Under the pieces are notes generated by a model, which made no database searches, was not told where the DNA came from, and saw only the letters and a list, made by a program, of their open reading frames with translations. Of a stretch of 64,000 nt of DNA, positions 20,397 through 31,000 are shown in pieces. A program made the position numbers and the translations under genes. The stretch is from Vibrio metschnikovii CIP 69.14. GTDB lineage: Bacteria; Pseudomonadota; Gammaproteobacteria; Enterobacterales; Vibrionaceae. Positions within the stretch are counted from its first letter, which is position 1; the number at the start of each line of letters is the position of its first letter. The stretch is from NCBI RefSeq assembly GCF_000176155.1, contig NZ_ACZO01000004.1, forward strand, positions 62,001 to 126,000, in the 5' to 3' direction.

Positions 20397-21587
20397 TCAT
20401 GACTCAATGGTTACTCGCGCGAACTTACGTTTACCAACTTGATAGACATAAGTTCCGACCGCTGGAATGCACTTCGCATCATCGAGCTTTTCACCGTCTT
20501 GCTTAGCCGCGCCTTGTTTGACCATACGCATCGCATCCGAAGTTGAGCCCACCAGCCCAGCCTCTTTGAGTAAGTTAGCAATCGCGATTCCTTGAGCAAA
20601 GGTAAACTCTGGCATTTCATCAGGTAGAGCACCTTTTTGAAAACGATTAATGAATTCTTGTTCTGCCGCATCAGCGTCCGCTTGTGAATGGAAACGAGCG
20701 ATGATCTCTTTAGCCAGTAGAATTTTAACGTCTCTTGGGTTAGCACCGTTTGCCACATCGGCTTTAAATTGCTCGACTTCCGCTAAAGGACGGAAAGACA
20801 ACAATTCATAATAACTCCACATCAAATCGTCAGAGATTGACATGATCTTACCAAACATTTCGCTTGGCGCTTCGCTTACCCCAATATAGTTGTGCGCGGA
20901 CTTAGACATTTTCTTTTCGCCATCTAAGCCAACCAGTAGTGGCATCATCAATACTACTTGAGGCTTCTGACCATGTGATTTTTGCAGCTCTCGTCCCATC
21001 AGCAAATTGAACTTCTGATCCGTGCCCCCTAATTCAACATCGGTTTCCATCGCAACGGAATCATAACCTTGCAGTAAAGGGTACATAAACTCATGAATCG
21101 CAATCGGTTGACCGCCTGTGTAGCGCTTTTTAAAATCATCCCGTTCCAACATTCGCGCTACAGTTTGGTTAGCGGCAAGTCGGATCATCCCTTCAGCACC
21201 GAGCTCAGACAGCCATTCAGAGTTAAACTGAATTTTCGTTTTTGCCGGATCAAGGATCTTAAACACTTGCTGCTTATAAGTCTCCGCGTTACGTAGAACA
21301 TCTTCGCGCGTCAACGGCGGACGAGTGGTATTTTTACCGGTTGGGTCACCGACCATTCCCGTAAAGTCACCAATCAAGAAAGTAACATCATGGCCTAAAT
21401 CTTGGAAAGTGCGCAGCTTGTTTAAGATCACCGTATGACCTAAATGGATATCTGGTGCCGTTGGATCTGCCCCAAGCTTAATCCGCAAAGGACGACCTTC
21501 TTTCAGTTTTGCGATTAATTCCTCTTCTGGAATTAACTCTTCAACACCACGCTTAATCTCAGCTAACGCCGCTTCAATACTCGCCAT
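20397..21587 (-). CDS. tyrS: tyrosine--tRNA ligase
   Basis: A 396-residue class I aminoacyl-tRNA synthetase. The HIGH motif appears as HLGH at residues 48-51 and KMSKS at 226-230; a C-terminal S4-like RNA-binding domain ends the protein ([19 protein letters not shown]). The roughly 395-residue length and sequence style fit the TyrRS subgroup found in V. cholerae next to dacB rather than the 424-residue E. coli enzyme. GGGAGTG precedes the ATG. It is divergent from the M23 peptidase gene. Confidence 0.95.
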   Translation of the reverse strand: MASIEAALAEIKRGVEELIPEEELIAKLKEGRPLRIKLGADPTAPDIHLGHTVILNKLRTFQDLGHDVTFLIGDFTGMVGDPTGKNTTRPPLTREDVLRNAETYKQQVFKILDPAKTKIQFNSEWLSELGAEGMIRLAANQTVARMLERDDFKKRYTGGQPIAIHEFMYPLLQGYDSVAMETDVELGGTDQKFNLLMGRELQKSHGQKPQVVLMMPLLVGLDGEKKMSKSAHNYIGVSEAPSEMFGKIMSISDDLMWSYYELLSFRPLAEVEQFKADVANGANPRDVKILLAKEIIARFHSQADADAAEQEFINRFQKGALPDEMPEFTFAQGIAIANLLKEAGLVGSTSDAMRMVKQGAAKQDGEKLDDAKCIPAVGTYVYQVGKRKFARVTIES

Positions 21588-21717
21588 TCTTGTTCACTCC
21601 CACAGATTTGGCAAAAATTTAATAGTTTGACATCTTACTTGAATAGCGATGCCTTTTGAAACCAGTTAGACTAACCAAATAACGATTTTATTCACGAATG
21701 ATTGAACGAACACGAGT

Positions 21718-23010
21718 ATGCTAGCGATTTTTGCTCGTCTTCCCTGGGTGCATCAGGCATGTATTGCCTTTTTTAGTGCGGTGATTGTTATCGCGTTATT
21801 TTTCCTCCCGGATCAGGAAGCATTAAGAAACCACCCAGAGCGACTCCAAATTGGTCGCCACTATCCTTTGACCATTGACCGGGAAGCATTAGCTCCAGGC
21901 AGTACGGTATTGCCTTCCGCTCTACTACGCTGGGAAACGCATAACGTTAATTCGGGAGAAAGTGCGGCACTTCTTTTTCAACGTCTTGGCCTGTCGGCTC
22001 GTTTACTCCATGAACTGACGTCCAGTGATCCACAAATCAACCAACAATTGAGTCGTTTACGCCCCGGTGATGAGTTGCAATTTGGGTTTGATGAAAATAA
22101 CCAATTCATTCAACTTAAACGGCGCATTACGCCTTATGAAACCTTTGATATCACGCGCACCGATTCTGGTTTTTCAGCTCGGTTTGATAAAAAAGAGGTC
22201 TTCTACCAATACAATTATGCTCAAGCTGAAATTACCTCAAACTTTTGGAATGCAGCGAGAGGCGCAGGTTTAACGGCTAACCAGATTATGGAATTAGCGG
22301 GCATTTTTGGTTGGGATATTGACTTTGCGTTAGATATTCGCTCAGGAGATCATTTTCGCTTACTGTTTGAAGAGAAAATTGTCGAAGGTGAAGTGGTGGG
22401 GCGAGGACGAATTATCGCCACTCAATTTACTAACCAAGGCACAACCTTTACTGCCATTTTGGACGAACATACTGGGCAATATTATGATGAAACCGGCCGA
22501 GCAATGAAAAAAGCGTTTCTACGTGCACCTCTTGATTTTCGACGCGTATCATCAAACTTCAACCCTCGCCGCCTTCATCCAGTCACCGGCCAACTAAGGG
22601 CGCATCGAGGTACAGACTACGTTGCTCCAGTGGGCACACCCATTTGGGCCGCTGGTGACGGCGTAGTTGAACGCTCTAGCTATAACCAATTTAATGGTAA
22701 TTATGTCTTTATTCGCCACAGTAATACCTATTTAACCAAATACCTCCACCTAACTCGACGCACGGTGAAGACCGGAGAGCGGGTTCGCCAAGGTCAAGTG
22801 ATTGGTACATTAGGAGGAACCGGACGGGTCACTGGCCCTCATTTACACTACGAGTTTCTGGTTAATGGCGTTCATAAAGATCCACGCACAGTCGATCTTC
22901 CTCAATCAAAATCCTTAACCGGACAAGCAAAAGCGACATTTTTAGCTAATGCTAAAATTCGCCTTGATACTTTATCGCGTTATGGGCAGCTACTCTACGC
23001 AACCCCTTAA
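21718..23010 (+). CDS. M23 family murein DD-endopeptidase
   Basis: A 430-residue cell-wall hydrolase of the MepM/Shy type that would cut peptide cross-links in peptidoglycan. An N-terminal signal anchor (ACIAFFSAVIVIALFFL), an OapA/LysM-like middle region, and a C-terminal LytM domain are present. The zinc ligands H296 and D300 (HRGTDY) and the HLH pair H375/H377 (GPHLHYEF) are intact, predicting an active enzyme. V. cholerae encodes a paralogue at the same location. It is divergent from tyrS across 130 bases and is followed by a terminator facing erpA. Confidence 0.93.
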   Translation: MLAIFARLPWVHQACIAFFSAVIVIALFFLPDQEALRNHPERLQIGRHYPLTIDREALAPGSTVLPSALLRWETHNVNSGESAALLFQRLGLSARLLHELTSSDPQINQQLSRLRPGDELQFGFDENNQFIQLKRRITPYETFDITRTDSGFSARFDKKEVFYQYNYAQAEITSNFWNAARGAGLTANQIMELAGIFGWDIDFALDIRSGDHFRLLFEEKIVEGEVVGRGRIIATQFTNQGTTFTAILDEHTGQYYDETGRAMKKAFLRAPLDFRRVSSNFNPRRLHPVTGQLRAHRGTDYVAPVGTPIWAAGDGVVERSSYNQFNGNYVFIRHSNTYLTKYLHLTRRTVKTGERVRQGQVIGTLGGTGRVTGPHLHYEFLVNGVHKDPRTVDLPQSKSLTGQAKATFLANAKIRLDTLSRYGQLLYATP

Positions 23011-23017
23011 CCCTACA

Positions 23018-23047
23018 AAAAAGCCCTTGTTAGACTAAGGGCTTTTT
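23018..23047. terminator. terminator between M23 peptidase and erpA
   Basis: AAAAAGCCCTT / AAGGGCTTTTT, an 11-base stem with an eight-base loop, separates two convergent genes and has T-runs on both strands. Confidence 0.9.
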
Positions 23048-23078
23048 GATAACTCTATATTTACAACACGCTTGGACG

Positions 23079-23420
23079 TTAAACACTAAATGACGCACCA
23101 CAACCACAGGTCGTTGTCGCATTAGGGTTATTAATAAAAAAGCGCGAGCCGTCTAACCCATCGGTATAATCCACCACACCGCCAATCAAATACTGTAAAC
23201 TCATTGGGTCAACCACTAAAGTAACGCCACTATTTTCGATGGTGGTGTCCCCTTCGTTAACACTTTCGTCAAACGTAAAACCATATTGGAAACCGCTGCA
23301 GCCGCCACCAGTAATATAAACACGCAGTTTCAACTGTGGATTTTCTTCTTCTTCAATTAATGTGCGTACTCGCGTTGCAGCGGCATCAGAAAAAGTTAAG
23401 GGTACATTGACTTCGCTCAC
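23079..23420 (-). CDS. erpA: iron-sulfur cluster insertion protein ErpA
   Basis: A 113-residue A-type carrier that delivers Fe-S clusters to apoproteins, essential for isoprenoid enzymes IspG/IspH in E. coli. The three cluster cysteines are C41 ([11 protein letters not shown]) and C105/C107 (CGCGASFSV). I choose the GTG at 23420 because AGAGAGG lies six bases upstream and the protein then begins (M)SEVNVPL as in relatives. An ATG at 23435 would put the Shine-Dalgarno inside the coding sequence. Confidence 0.94.
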   Translation of the reverse strand: MSEVNVPLTFSDAAATRVRTLIEEEENPQLKLRVYITGGGCSGFQYGFTFDESVNEGDTTIENSGVTLVVDPMSLQYLIGGVVDYTDGLDGSRFFINNPNATTTCGCGASFSV

Positions 23421-24008
23421 GACGACCTCTCTCATTGGTGTCAATACTCATTGCTTGTTGATGAGCATGTTTATTTTTTCTAATCTGATGATTATCTAAT
23501 ACCTGACTGTTTCGTTCAAGTATTAGCCGAATAATCTCACCGATCCCGTCATTCCTCTTCCACCAAATCGTAGGCATTCAGGGAAAAAACGATAAGCATC
23601 TATCGCCGAGCAAGAGTAACGATTTTTATCGGCAATGCCACCATTTTGCACTGAGTAGACCGATAAATGTTATAAATTGAGGGAAAAGATTTCGTCTCAT
23701 CACTGAGCAGCGTACAATGTTCCACGCAATGAATCTTAGGGTAGATTAATCTTTCAACGTGAACGTTTATTCGATATAGCGATAAAAAAACAAAGCGTTG
23801 CCGCTGGACGATAAGCCGTTTTATTCCCATGAATATAGCGAGATTGAGCAACATAAATACCGCCAAGGCAGCCATAGTTTGCCGTGGGAAAAGTATAAAC
23901 TGGCTTATATCGCAACGCGAGGATTACGCTTTATCATCGCTTTTAGGGTAAACATATCCTCAGCGACAAAGGTCTACATGCCCTAACCAATATTAAGAGG
24001 AATTCTCA
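23421..24008. other. 588-base erpA-hemL intergenic region
   Basis: This spacer should hold the divergent erpA and hemL promoters. Hypothetical reading frames exist in it (23600-23875 minus; 23798-23986 plus, TTG start), but neither has a Shine-Dalgarno or recognisable domain. The plus frame has coding-like composition over about 60 codons (for example HSLPWEKYKLAYIATRGLRF) and may be a gene remnant. No strong hairpins were found. Confidence 0.4.
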
Positions 24009-25301
24009 ATGACCAAATCAGAAGATCTGTATCAAAAAGCGCAAATCAAAATCCCTGGCGGCGTTAATTCTCCGGTGCGCGCTTTTAGTGGTGTTGGTGG
24101 CTCGCCAATTTTTATCGACCGTGCTGATGGCGCACTGATTTTTGATGCAGATGGTAAAGCCTACATTGATTATGTTGGCTCATGGGGCCCAATGATCCTT
24201 GGTCATAATCATACCGTGATCCGCGATGCCGTGATCCATGCCGCTCAGCGAGGTCTCAGCTTTGGCGCGCCGACGGAAATGGAAATCACTATGGCAGAAT
24301 TGGTCTCTGAACTGGTCCCTTCCATGGAACAGTTGCGCATGGTCAGTTCTGGCACAGAAGCAACCATGAGTGCCATTCGTTTAGCTCGCGGTTATACTGG
24401 ACGGGATAAAATCCTAAAGTTCGAAGGCTGTTATCACGGCCATGCCGATAGCCTATTAGTCAAAGCTGGTTCAGGAGCCTTAACCCTCGGCCAACCGAGC
24501 TCACCAGGTGTTCCAGCTGATTTCGCCAAACACACACTCACTGCCCGTTTTAATGATTTACAATCCGTACGTGAGCTGTTCGCGGCGCATCCTGGTGAGA
24601 TCGCCTGTATTATCGTTGAGCCAGTCGCGGGGAATATGAACTGCATTCCTCCAGTAGCTGGCTTCCATGAAGGTTTACGTGAAATCTGTGATCAAGAAGG
24701 CGCGTTATTGATCTTTGATGAAGTCATGACTGGCTTTCGCGTTGCCCTTGGAGGAGCACAAGCTCACTACAATATCCACCCCGACTTAACCACTTTAGGT
24801 AAAGTGATTGGCGGAGGAATGCCTGTGGGAGCTTTTGGTGGTCGTAAAGAAATTATGCAGTATATTGCTCCAACAGGCCCCGTCTATCAAGCAGGTACGC
24901 TTTCAGGCAATCCGATTGCCATGGCAGCGGGTTACGCTTGTCTGTCGCTATTAAGACAAGAAGGTAATGAGAAAAATTTAGCCGCTAAAACCAAACAACT
25001 GGCCGATGGCTTTAAACAGCTCGCGGATAAGCACGCTGTCCCATTGGTCGTTAATCAGGTCGGTGGCATGTTCGGCTTCTTCTTTACCGACCAACCCAGC
25101 GTAACCTGCTACGAAGAGGTAGCAAAATGCGATATTGAGCGGTTTAAGCGTTTCTTCCATTTAATGTTAGGTTATGGGGTGTATCTAGCACCTTCAGCAT
25201 TTGAAGCTTGCTTTACCTCTTTAGCGCACGGTAGCCGAGAAATAGAAGCTACTTTAGAAGCCGCTGACCGCAGCTTCGCTCAGTTAGCTCAAGAAGGGTA
25301 A
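24009..25301 (+). CDS. hemL: glutamate-1-semialdehyde 2,1-aminomutase
   Basis: A 430-residue PLP enzyme forming 5-aminolevulinate in the C5 heme pathway. Class III aminotransferase features are clear: substrate-side [10 protein letters not shown], the cofactor segment [27 protein letters not shown], and the Schiff-base lysine K265 in [25 protein letters not shown] precedes the ATG at 24009. Its neighbours erpA (Fe-S delivery) and the permease/rsmC match the V. cholerae order. Confidence 0.98.
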   Translation: MTKSEDLYQKAQIKIPGGVNSPVRAFSGVGGSPIFIDRADGALIFDADGKAYIDYVGSWGPMILGHNHTVIRDAVIHAAQRGLSFGAPTEMEITMAELVSELVPSMEQLRMVSSGTEATMSAIRLARGYTGRDKILKFEGCYHGHADSLLVKAGSGALTLGQPSSPGVPADFAKHTLTARFNDLQSVRELFAAHPGEIACIIVEPVAGNMNCIPPVAGFHEGLREICDQEGALLIFDEVMTGFRVALGGAQAHYNIHPDLTTLGKVIGGGMPVGAFGGRKEIMQYIAPTGPVYQAGTLSGNPIAMAAGYACLSLLRQEGNEKNLAAKTKQLADGFKQLADKHAVPLVVNQVGGMFGFFFTDQPSVTCYEEVAKCDIERFKRFFHLMLGYGVYLAPSAFEACFTSLAHGSREIEATLEAADRSFAQLAQEG

Positions 25302-25333
25302 TTAACATATATCGGATTTAACTTATTGAACTG

Positions 25334-25384
25334 AGGGGTATTGATTTTTCGCCATGCCATTGATTGCGAATATTCAACACCCCT
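25334..25384. other. long imperfect hairpin after hemL
   Basis: AGGGGT (25334-25339), TTGA (41-44) and TTCGC (48-52) pair in order with ACCCCT (25379-25384), TCAA (74-77) and GCGAA (66-70), with one mismatch and small internal loops. It lies between the hemL stop and the stop of the convergent small gene at 25421. No U-run follows on either strand, so it is a 3' structure rather than a canonical terminator. Confidence 0.5.
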
Positions 25385-25420
25385 ACTATGTAGGCAGAAA
25401 GCCCACAACGTCTATTGCCG

Positions 25421-25540
25421 TTAGTGCCAAAAAAACATCACTAATATGGCAAGTGAAGCAAGCAAAATCATCGTCCAAGGTATACGTTGAACCCATGAGG
25501 TTTTCGTCGCGCAGCAAGATTTCTTTTCACAACAACCCAT
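25421..25540 (-). CDS. 39-residue cysteine-rich single-pass membrane peptide
   Basis: A short minus-strand frame encodes 39 residues beginning MGCCEKKSCCATK, followed by WVQRIPW and a hydrophobic helix (TMILLASLAILVMFF) ending at TAA. A strong GGAGAGA Shine-Dalgarno lies six bases before the ATG at 25540. Two CC pairs in the cytosolic-side N-terminus resemble metal or thiol ligands; the single helix with basic flank predicts an N-in inner-membrane orientation. I do not recognise the family and it is too short for most gene callers. It is convergent with hemL and divergent from the permease gene. Support comes from the Shine-Dalgarno and the amphipathic layout; expression is unproven. Confidence 0.62.
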   Translation of the reverse strand: MGCCEKKSCCATKTSWVQRIPWTMILLASLAILVMFFWH

Positions 25541-25742
25541 TTTTATCTCTCCCATTGCCCAAATACGCAATCCAAGCCATTATAGACAGTGTCACAACGA
25601 AATCGAAACTAACTCTATGTCATTTATCTGTTTGTGACGATGGTGTTAGTAAATAGACAATGGTTCTAATGATTCTGTCCATCGCTCACTGATATCCGAC
25701 ATCCTGACATAGAAAATCAACCAGTAGAAAGGGGCCACTAGC

Positions 25743-26829
25743 GTGTCCGATAAAACTAGACTTACCGTCAACCATTGGGTTTTGATTGGCGCATTATGCA
25801 TCGCCATATTCAGCTGTTATCAACTGATTCAACCTTATAGTAATGCGATCATGATGGCATTTATTCTATCGCTATTGATTTTCCCGATTCATCAACGCTT
25901 AGAATATCGTCTAGCTCAGAAAAAAAAATCTTACTGCCCTACTCTCGTGTATTATTTTGACGTTTATTATTGTGATACCGTCGATATTGGTTTTTTCAGC
26001 CATCGTCCAACAAGGTGCTCGCTTTGCACAAACGCTCTATCACTGGGGGAATGAAGGTGGCATTCAAACGGCGCTTAGTCACCCTTTGATCATTAAAACA
26101 CTTACGTTTACCAACCAATACCTCCCCTTTCATGAGGTAACACCGCAGCAAATCGCCCAAAAAACCGCTCAATTTGCAACCTCTTTTGGTAGCAGTCTGG
26201 TGGCCATTAGCGCCAAAATCGTCGGTGATGTCACGCATTTAGTCATGAACTTTTTCTTAATGTTGTTTGTGCTGTTTTTCCTGCTCCGCGATCACGATAA
26301 GATCATTAATGTACTGCGACACATTTTGCCGTTATCTCGTAGCCAAGAAGATAAATTACTGCATGAAATCCAGCAGGTATCGAAATCCGCTATCATGGGG
26401 TCATTTCTTACTGCCATAGCGCAAGGCGTAGCGGGCGGATTGGCAATGTGGCTCGTTGGCTTACCCGGACTGTTTTGGGGTACCATGATGGGCTTCGCCT
26501 CTTTTATTCCTTTAATCGGTACAGCATTGATTTGGATCCCAGCAACGCTGTACTTATTGGTTATCGGTGACACCGCTTGGGCATTGTTCTTATTAATCTG
26601 GAGTATTGCCATTGTTGGTTCGATTGATAACTTATTGCGTCCCCTGCTGATGCAAGGCAGCGCAGGCATGAATACCTTAATGATCTTCTTCTCACTATTG
26701 GGAGGGATCCAGCTCTTTGGTTTGATAGGACTTATCTACGGACCACTGATTTTTGCGATTACTATTGTCCTGTTTAACCTCTATGAAGAAGAATTTGCGA
26801 GCTTTTTAAATCAAAAAGACCGTCACTAA
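25743..26829 (+). pseudogene. AI-2E family permease (PerM-like), frame interrupted at an A9 run
   Basis: The first frame (25743, GTG, with AAAGGGG upstream) encodes the start of an AI-2E family transporter (WVLIGALCIAIFSCYQLI, MMAFILSLLIFPIHQRL) and runs into nonsense after CAG AAA AAA AAA at 25917-25928. The +1 frame continues with family-like sequence (NLTALLSCIILTFIIVIP) through several more membrane segments and the conserved GSIDNLLRPLLMQGSAGM to 26829. Removing one A of the nine (25920-25928) restores a single protein of about 361 residues, the family length. It may be a true null, a phase-variable or slippage-rescued gene, or an assembly error. The remaining sequence shows no further decay. 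rsmC follows after 65 bases. Confidence 0.85.
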
Positions 26830-26894
26830 AGCGCTTCAAGCCAAGCGCTGATTATGCGAAAATTGCGCCCTTTGCCGTTCACCACGAGTTTGTT

Positions 26895-27917
26895 ATGTCA
26901 CATTACACAGCCCCAAGTCAGATCACGCAGCGTCAATTCGCTTATTTCGCAGGCAAAAAAGTCTTGGTTGCCGGGGAGGTGGAAGATAGCTTTCCCATCG
27001 AGTTAAGCAAACACTGCGACGCAGTGACCGTTTTTACTACCCACTATGGCTATTATCGTCAATTACAGACCTCTTCTGCCGTGAAAAGTTATTTTGGCGC
27101 AGAGTTGACTGCCGACATTACGGCTGACTTGTTGCTGATTTATTGGCCAAAAGCAAAACTGGAAGCGCAATTTTTACTCGCCATGTTGTTGGCTAAACTG
27201 CCTGCACCGTGTGAAGTCATCGTCGTGGGAGAAAACCGCTCAGGAATAAAAGCCGTCGAAAAACTGTTTGCCCCTTATGGCACGATAAAAAAATACGATT
27301 CTGCTCGTCGTTGCTCATTCTATTGGGGACAATGTACACAACCTGTTGTTGCTTTTGATTTAGAAGATTGGTTTAAATCTTATACCGTTCATTACCAGCA
27401 ACACACACTGACTATCCGCAGCCTACCCGGGGTATTTAGCCACGGTGAATTCGATTTAGGCAGTCAACTTCTGCTCGATAGCTTGCCCTCCCTGCAAGGC
27501 AAAGTACTTGATTTTGGTTGCGGTGCTGGCGTTTTGGGCTGTGTAATGAGTATACTTAATCCAGAGATTCAACTCGAAATGTGTGATATCAGCGCCCTCG
27601 CAATTTACTCTAGCCAAGCGACATTAGCGGCGAATGGCCTAACGGGACGAGTCTTTGCTTCCGATGTTTATTCAGATACTGGCCAAGATTATCAATCGAT
27701 TGTTACTAACCCGCCCTTTCATTCAGGGCTAGACACCAGCTATCGAGCAACGGAAACCTTATTACAGCAAGCCCCCAATCATTTGACCGCGTCTGGTCAA
27801 CTGTTTGTCGTTGCTAATAATTTCCTCAAATACCCACCATTAATAGAACAAGCATTCGGTAATTGTGTGACACTAAATAAGACGGGTAAATTCTCAATTT
27901 ATCACGCCCAAAAATAA
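26895..27917 (+). CDS. rsmC: 16S rRNA (guanine(1207)-N(2))-methyltransferase RsmC
   Basis: A 340-residue methyltransferase of the 30S subunit with the typical duplicated organisation: a degenerate N-terminal methyltransferase-like domain and an active C-terminal one. The SAM motif [12 protein letters not shown] (about residues 206-217) and the catalytic NPPF motif ([11 protein letters not shown]) are clear. The length matches E. coli RsmC (343). It lies between the permease and chiS and is followed by a strong palindrome. Confidence 0.95.
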   Translation: MSHYTAPSQITQRQFAYFAGKKVLVAGEVEDSFPIELSKHCDAVTVFTTHYGYYRQLQTSSAVKSYFGAELTADITADLLLIYWPKAKLEAQFLLAMLLAKLPAPCEVIVVGENRSGIKAVEKLFAPYGTIKKYDSARRCSFYWGQCTQPVVAFDLEDWFKSYTVHYQQHTLTIRSLPGVFSHGEFDLGSQLLLDSLPSLQGKVLDFGCGAGVLGCVMSILNPEIQLEMCDISALAIYSSQATLAANGLTGRVFASDVYSDTGQDYQSIVTNPPFHSGLDTSYRATETLLQQAPNHLTASGQLFVVANNFLKYPPLIEQAFGNCVTLNKTGKFSIYHAQK

Positions 27918-27925
27918 GCTTACTG

Positions 27926-27960
27926 TCCGTAAATTGCCGTTTTTAACGACAATTTACGGA
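27926..27960. terminator. strong palindrome after rsmC
   Basis: TCCGTAAATTG (27926-27936) and CGTT pair with AACG and CAATTTACGGA (27950-27960), giving a 15-pair stem with one internal mismatch and loop TTT. It begins eight bases past the rsmC stop. No long U-run follows, so termination may be inefficient, but a 3'-end role is likely. Confidence 0.6.
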
Positions 27961-28082
27961 AGTAACATCAAAAAATTGCGCCCACCGACACGGTTTACTG
28001 TCAACTTACTTGTCAAAGTAAAAAAACACGTTAATTTCGTTATTTCATACACGTCACTTTATTCAATTTTCTCACTAAGGCT

Positions 28083-31000
28083 TTGTTGACTGTGAGCACC
28101 ATTACAAATAACCCTTTGTTTAAATTTAAGTTTCATCGACAACATAAATTTAAACGTCTACAAAACACTCTGATGTTAGCGTTTCTGGCGGTCAGCCTCA
28201 CTCCGCTAACGGTAACAGCCTTGTTCTTTCTTCATTCACACAGTAAAGACTTACAAGAACAAAGTACCTCACATCTCATTTCTGTACGAGATACCAAGCA
28301 GCAACAAATTATCGATTATCTCAGCGCCAAAGAGTCTGAAGTGATGGGATTTGTTCGTTCAGAACTTGCCTATGCCAGCGGTGGACGTTTTTACGGTTTG
28401 GTCAATGCCTTTCAACGATTAGGGGAAAATATTGAGCAAGCGCGTCTGCACGCTCAACAACGCTATATCCCCGGTTCTGGCGATCAAATCAGAACCTCTA
28501 TTTTACCTAAATCAAGTAGTTACGCAGGTAGTGAACGTTATCGTCTACTGCACAAACGTTACCATGCAAGTTATCTAGAGCTACTGAAACGGTCTGACTT
28601 TGACGATATTCTGATCGTCGATCTACAGGGTAATGTGGTCTATTCAATTTTCAAGCATGCGTATTATGGCACGAATCTACTCAGCGATAATCCGCAGAAC
28701 TCACCTCTAGGACGAACCTTCCAGCAACTGGAACAGCAAGTGACTGAGCAACGTAAGGTCAATGAAGACTATACCCCTGTCATTGTGTCTGATTTTGCTG
28801 AATACAATGGACGCCAATATGCTTGGATGGGCGCACCCATTATTCAACAAGGCTATCTTCACAGTTATGCCATGTTCCGTCTGCCGAATAATGGCATCAC
28901 CAAATTAATTGCCGATCATAATCAAGACTCAGCCAAAAGGACGTTATTGGTTGGCCAAGATCACCGTTCTCGTACGCTGGCTTATCAACAAGCCGATGTG
29001 GATACCAGCAGTGACGTGATTCAGTTGGCACTCAATGGCTCGCGCTCGGTCACAACCTATGAGAATACGCTCGGTGAAAAACAGATTGCCGCTTATGCGC
29101 CGATTCATTTGCAAAATCTCAATTGGGCTTTAGTTGTCGAACTCCCTGAAAAAGAAGCCTTTGCCCGAGTAAGACAACTGGAAAAATTATTTATTTTCGC
29201 GATGTTAACGGCGATCATCTTAGTGGTCATCGCTTCTCACTATCTCTCTAACTTTATTACTCTCCCTTTACTCAAACTCACTTGGGCAGCAGAACGCGTC
29301 TCCGCCGGTGATTTGGATCAACCGATCATTCATACTCAACGGCGCGATGAAATTGGCCGTTTGGCAGTTAGTTTTGAAAGAATGCAACGCTCGATCCGTG
29401 AAAAAATCCAACTGATCAAATCACAAAATATTGAGTTAGAAGATAATATCCAGCTGATTCGTAAACAAAATGATGAACTGCAATTAGCCAACAAACTTAA
29501 AGATGAGTTTTTAGCGACCACATCACATGAGCTACGTACTCCATTACACGGCATGATAGGCATTGCCGAAGCTTTGACTTCCGGTGCTAATGGGCCAATC
29601 AGTGCAGCCCACCGCTATCAACTCGACATTATTATCAGTAGCGGTCAACGTCTTGCCAATCTTGTTGATGATTTACTCGATTATCACAAGATGCGTTATG
29701 GTCATCTCGATATCGAAACTCAAGCCGTTAATCTCTCCAATGCGACCAGAATGGTGCTTGAGCTGTCTCATCATCTGCTCGGTAAAAAAACACTACGGAT
29801 TATTAACCAAATTGCCGATCAGCCATTATGGGTATCGGCTGATGCTCAGCGACTTGAACAGGTACTGTATAACCTGATTGGTAATGCGATTAAATATACC
29901 TCTGAAGGAAAAATTGTTATTTCAGCCACCCCAATGGAGCATCAAGTTAGAATCCAAGTGGTCGATACTGGACAAGGCATTCCTGCTGAGCAATTGGAGC
30001 ATATTTTTGAACCGCTAATTCAAGCCGGGTACGATAGCAGCCGTTATCGTCAAGGTGCGGGTTTAGGATTGACGATTAGCCGCCAATTAATTGAATTAAT
30101 GCAAGGCTCCTTGTACGTCAGTAGCCAGCCGATGGTCGGTACCACCTTTAGTTTTACGCTGCCACTCGCGACTTCACAACAAATTGCTCAAGCGCAGCGC
30201 AGTCAAATTGCTCATTTTCAAGCACCAGAATTATCCTCGATTGACGATCTCGAACAGCTGCAACAACCAGAAAACCCACAAGGTCCTCTACTGCTGATTG
30301 CCGATGATGAGCCGGTTAACCTGCGTGTATTAGACAGTTTTTTACGTCTAGAAGGCTATCGTGTCCGAACAGCACTCGATGGCCATGAGGTTATTGAAGC
30401 GATTGCCAAAGAGAAACCTGAACTTTTACTGCTCGATGTGATGATGCCCGGCATGAGTGGTTATCAGGTCTGTGAGCAATTAAGAGAGCAGTACGATCAT
30501 GCGCAACTACCAATTATAATGCTAACCGCATTAACCCAAAGTGATGATCGGATCAGAGGCTTTGCCGCTGGCGCCAATGACTATTTATCAAAACCTTTTA
30601 ATAAACAAGAACTCGCCGCTCGAATTAAAGCTCACTTAAGCGCCAGTAAAGCAGAGCAACGTCGTATTGAAAATGCTCAACTTCAAAAAGAGCTCAAACA
30701 ACGAGCGATGGTCGAAGCCAGTTTACTTGAAACTCAAGGCCGACTATTAGAGCAACTGGATTCAGCGCCAGAAGCGATTTTGTGTTTACGAGAAGACAAT
30801 AAAATCCGCTTTGCCAATGAGGCGGCCTGTAAGCTATTTAAACGCAGCCAAGATCAACTCAAACGCTCTAACGCCGAAGAGTTGATTGCCCCTAAATATT
30901 TACTGGTTGAGCAAGAGCATTATTGCGGGAACATCGATATTTATATCGATGATGTCAGACAACATCTCTCCGCTGATGTGCTTCGCTTACCGGAAGGAAG

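Noticed and set aside
23600..23875. 91-codon minus-strand frame upstream of hemL
   Set aside because: No Shine-Dalgarno and only chance hydrophobicity at the N-terminus; it overlaps the expected hemL and erpA promoters.
25354..25656. 100-codon plus-strand frame between hemL and the permease
   Set aside because: No Shine-Dalgarno, low-complexity Ser/Lys composition, and it lies antisense to the better supported 39-residue gene.
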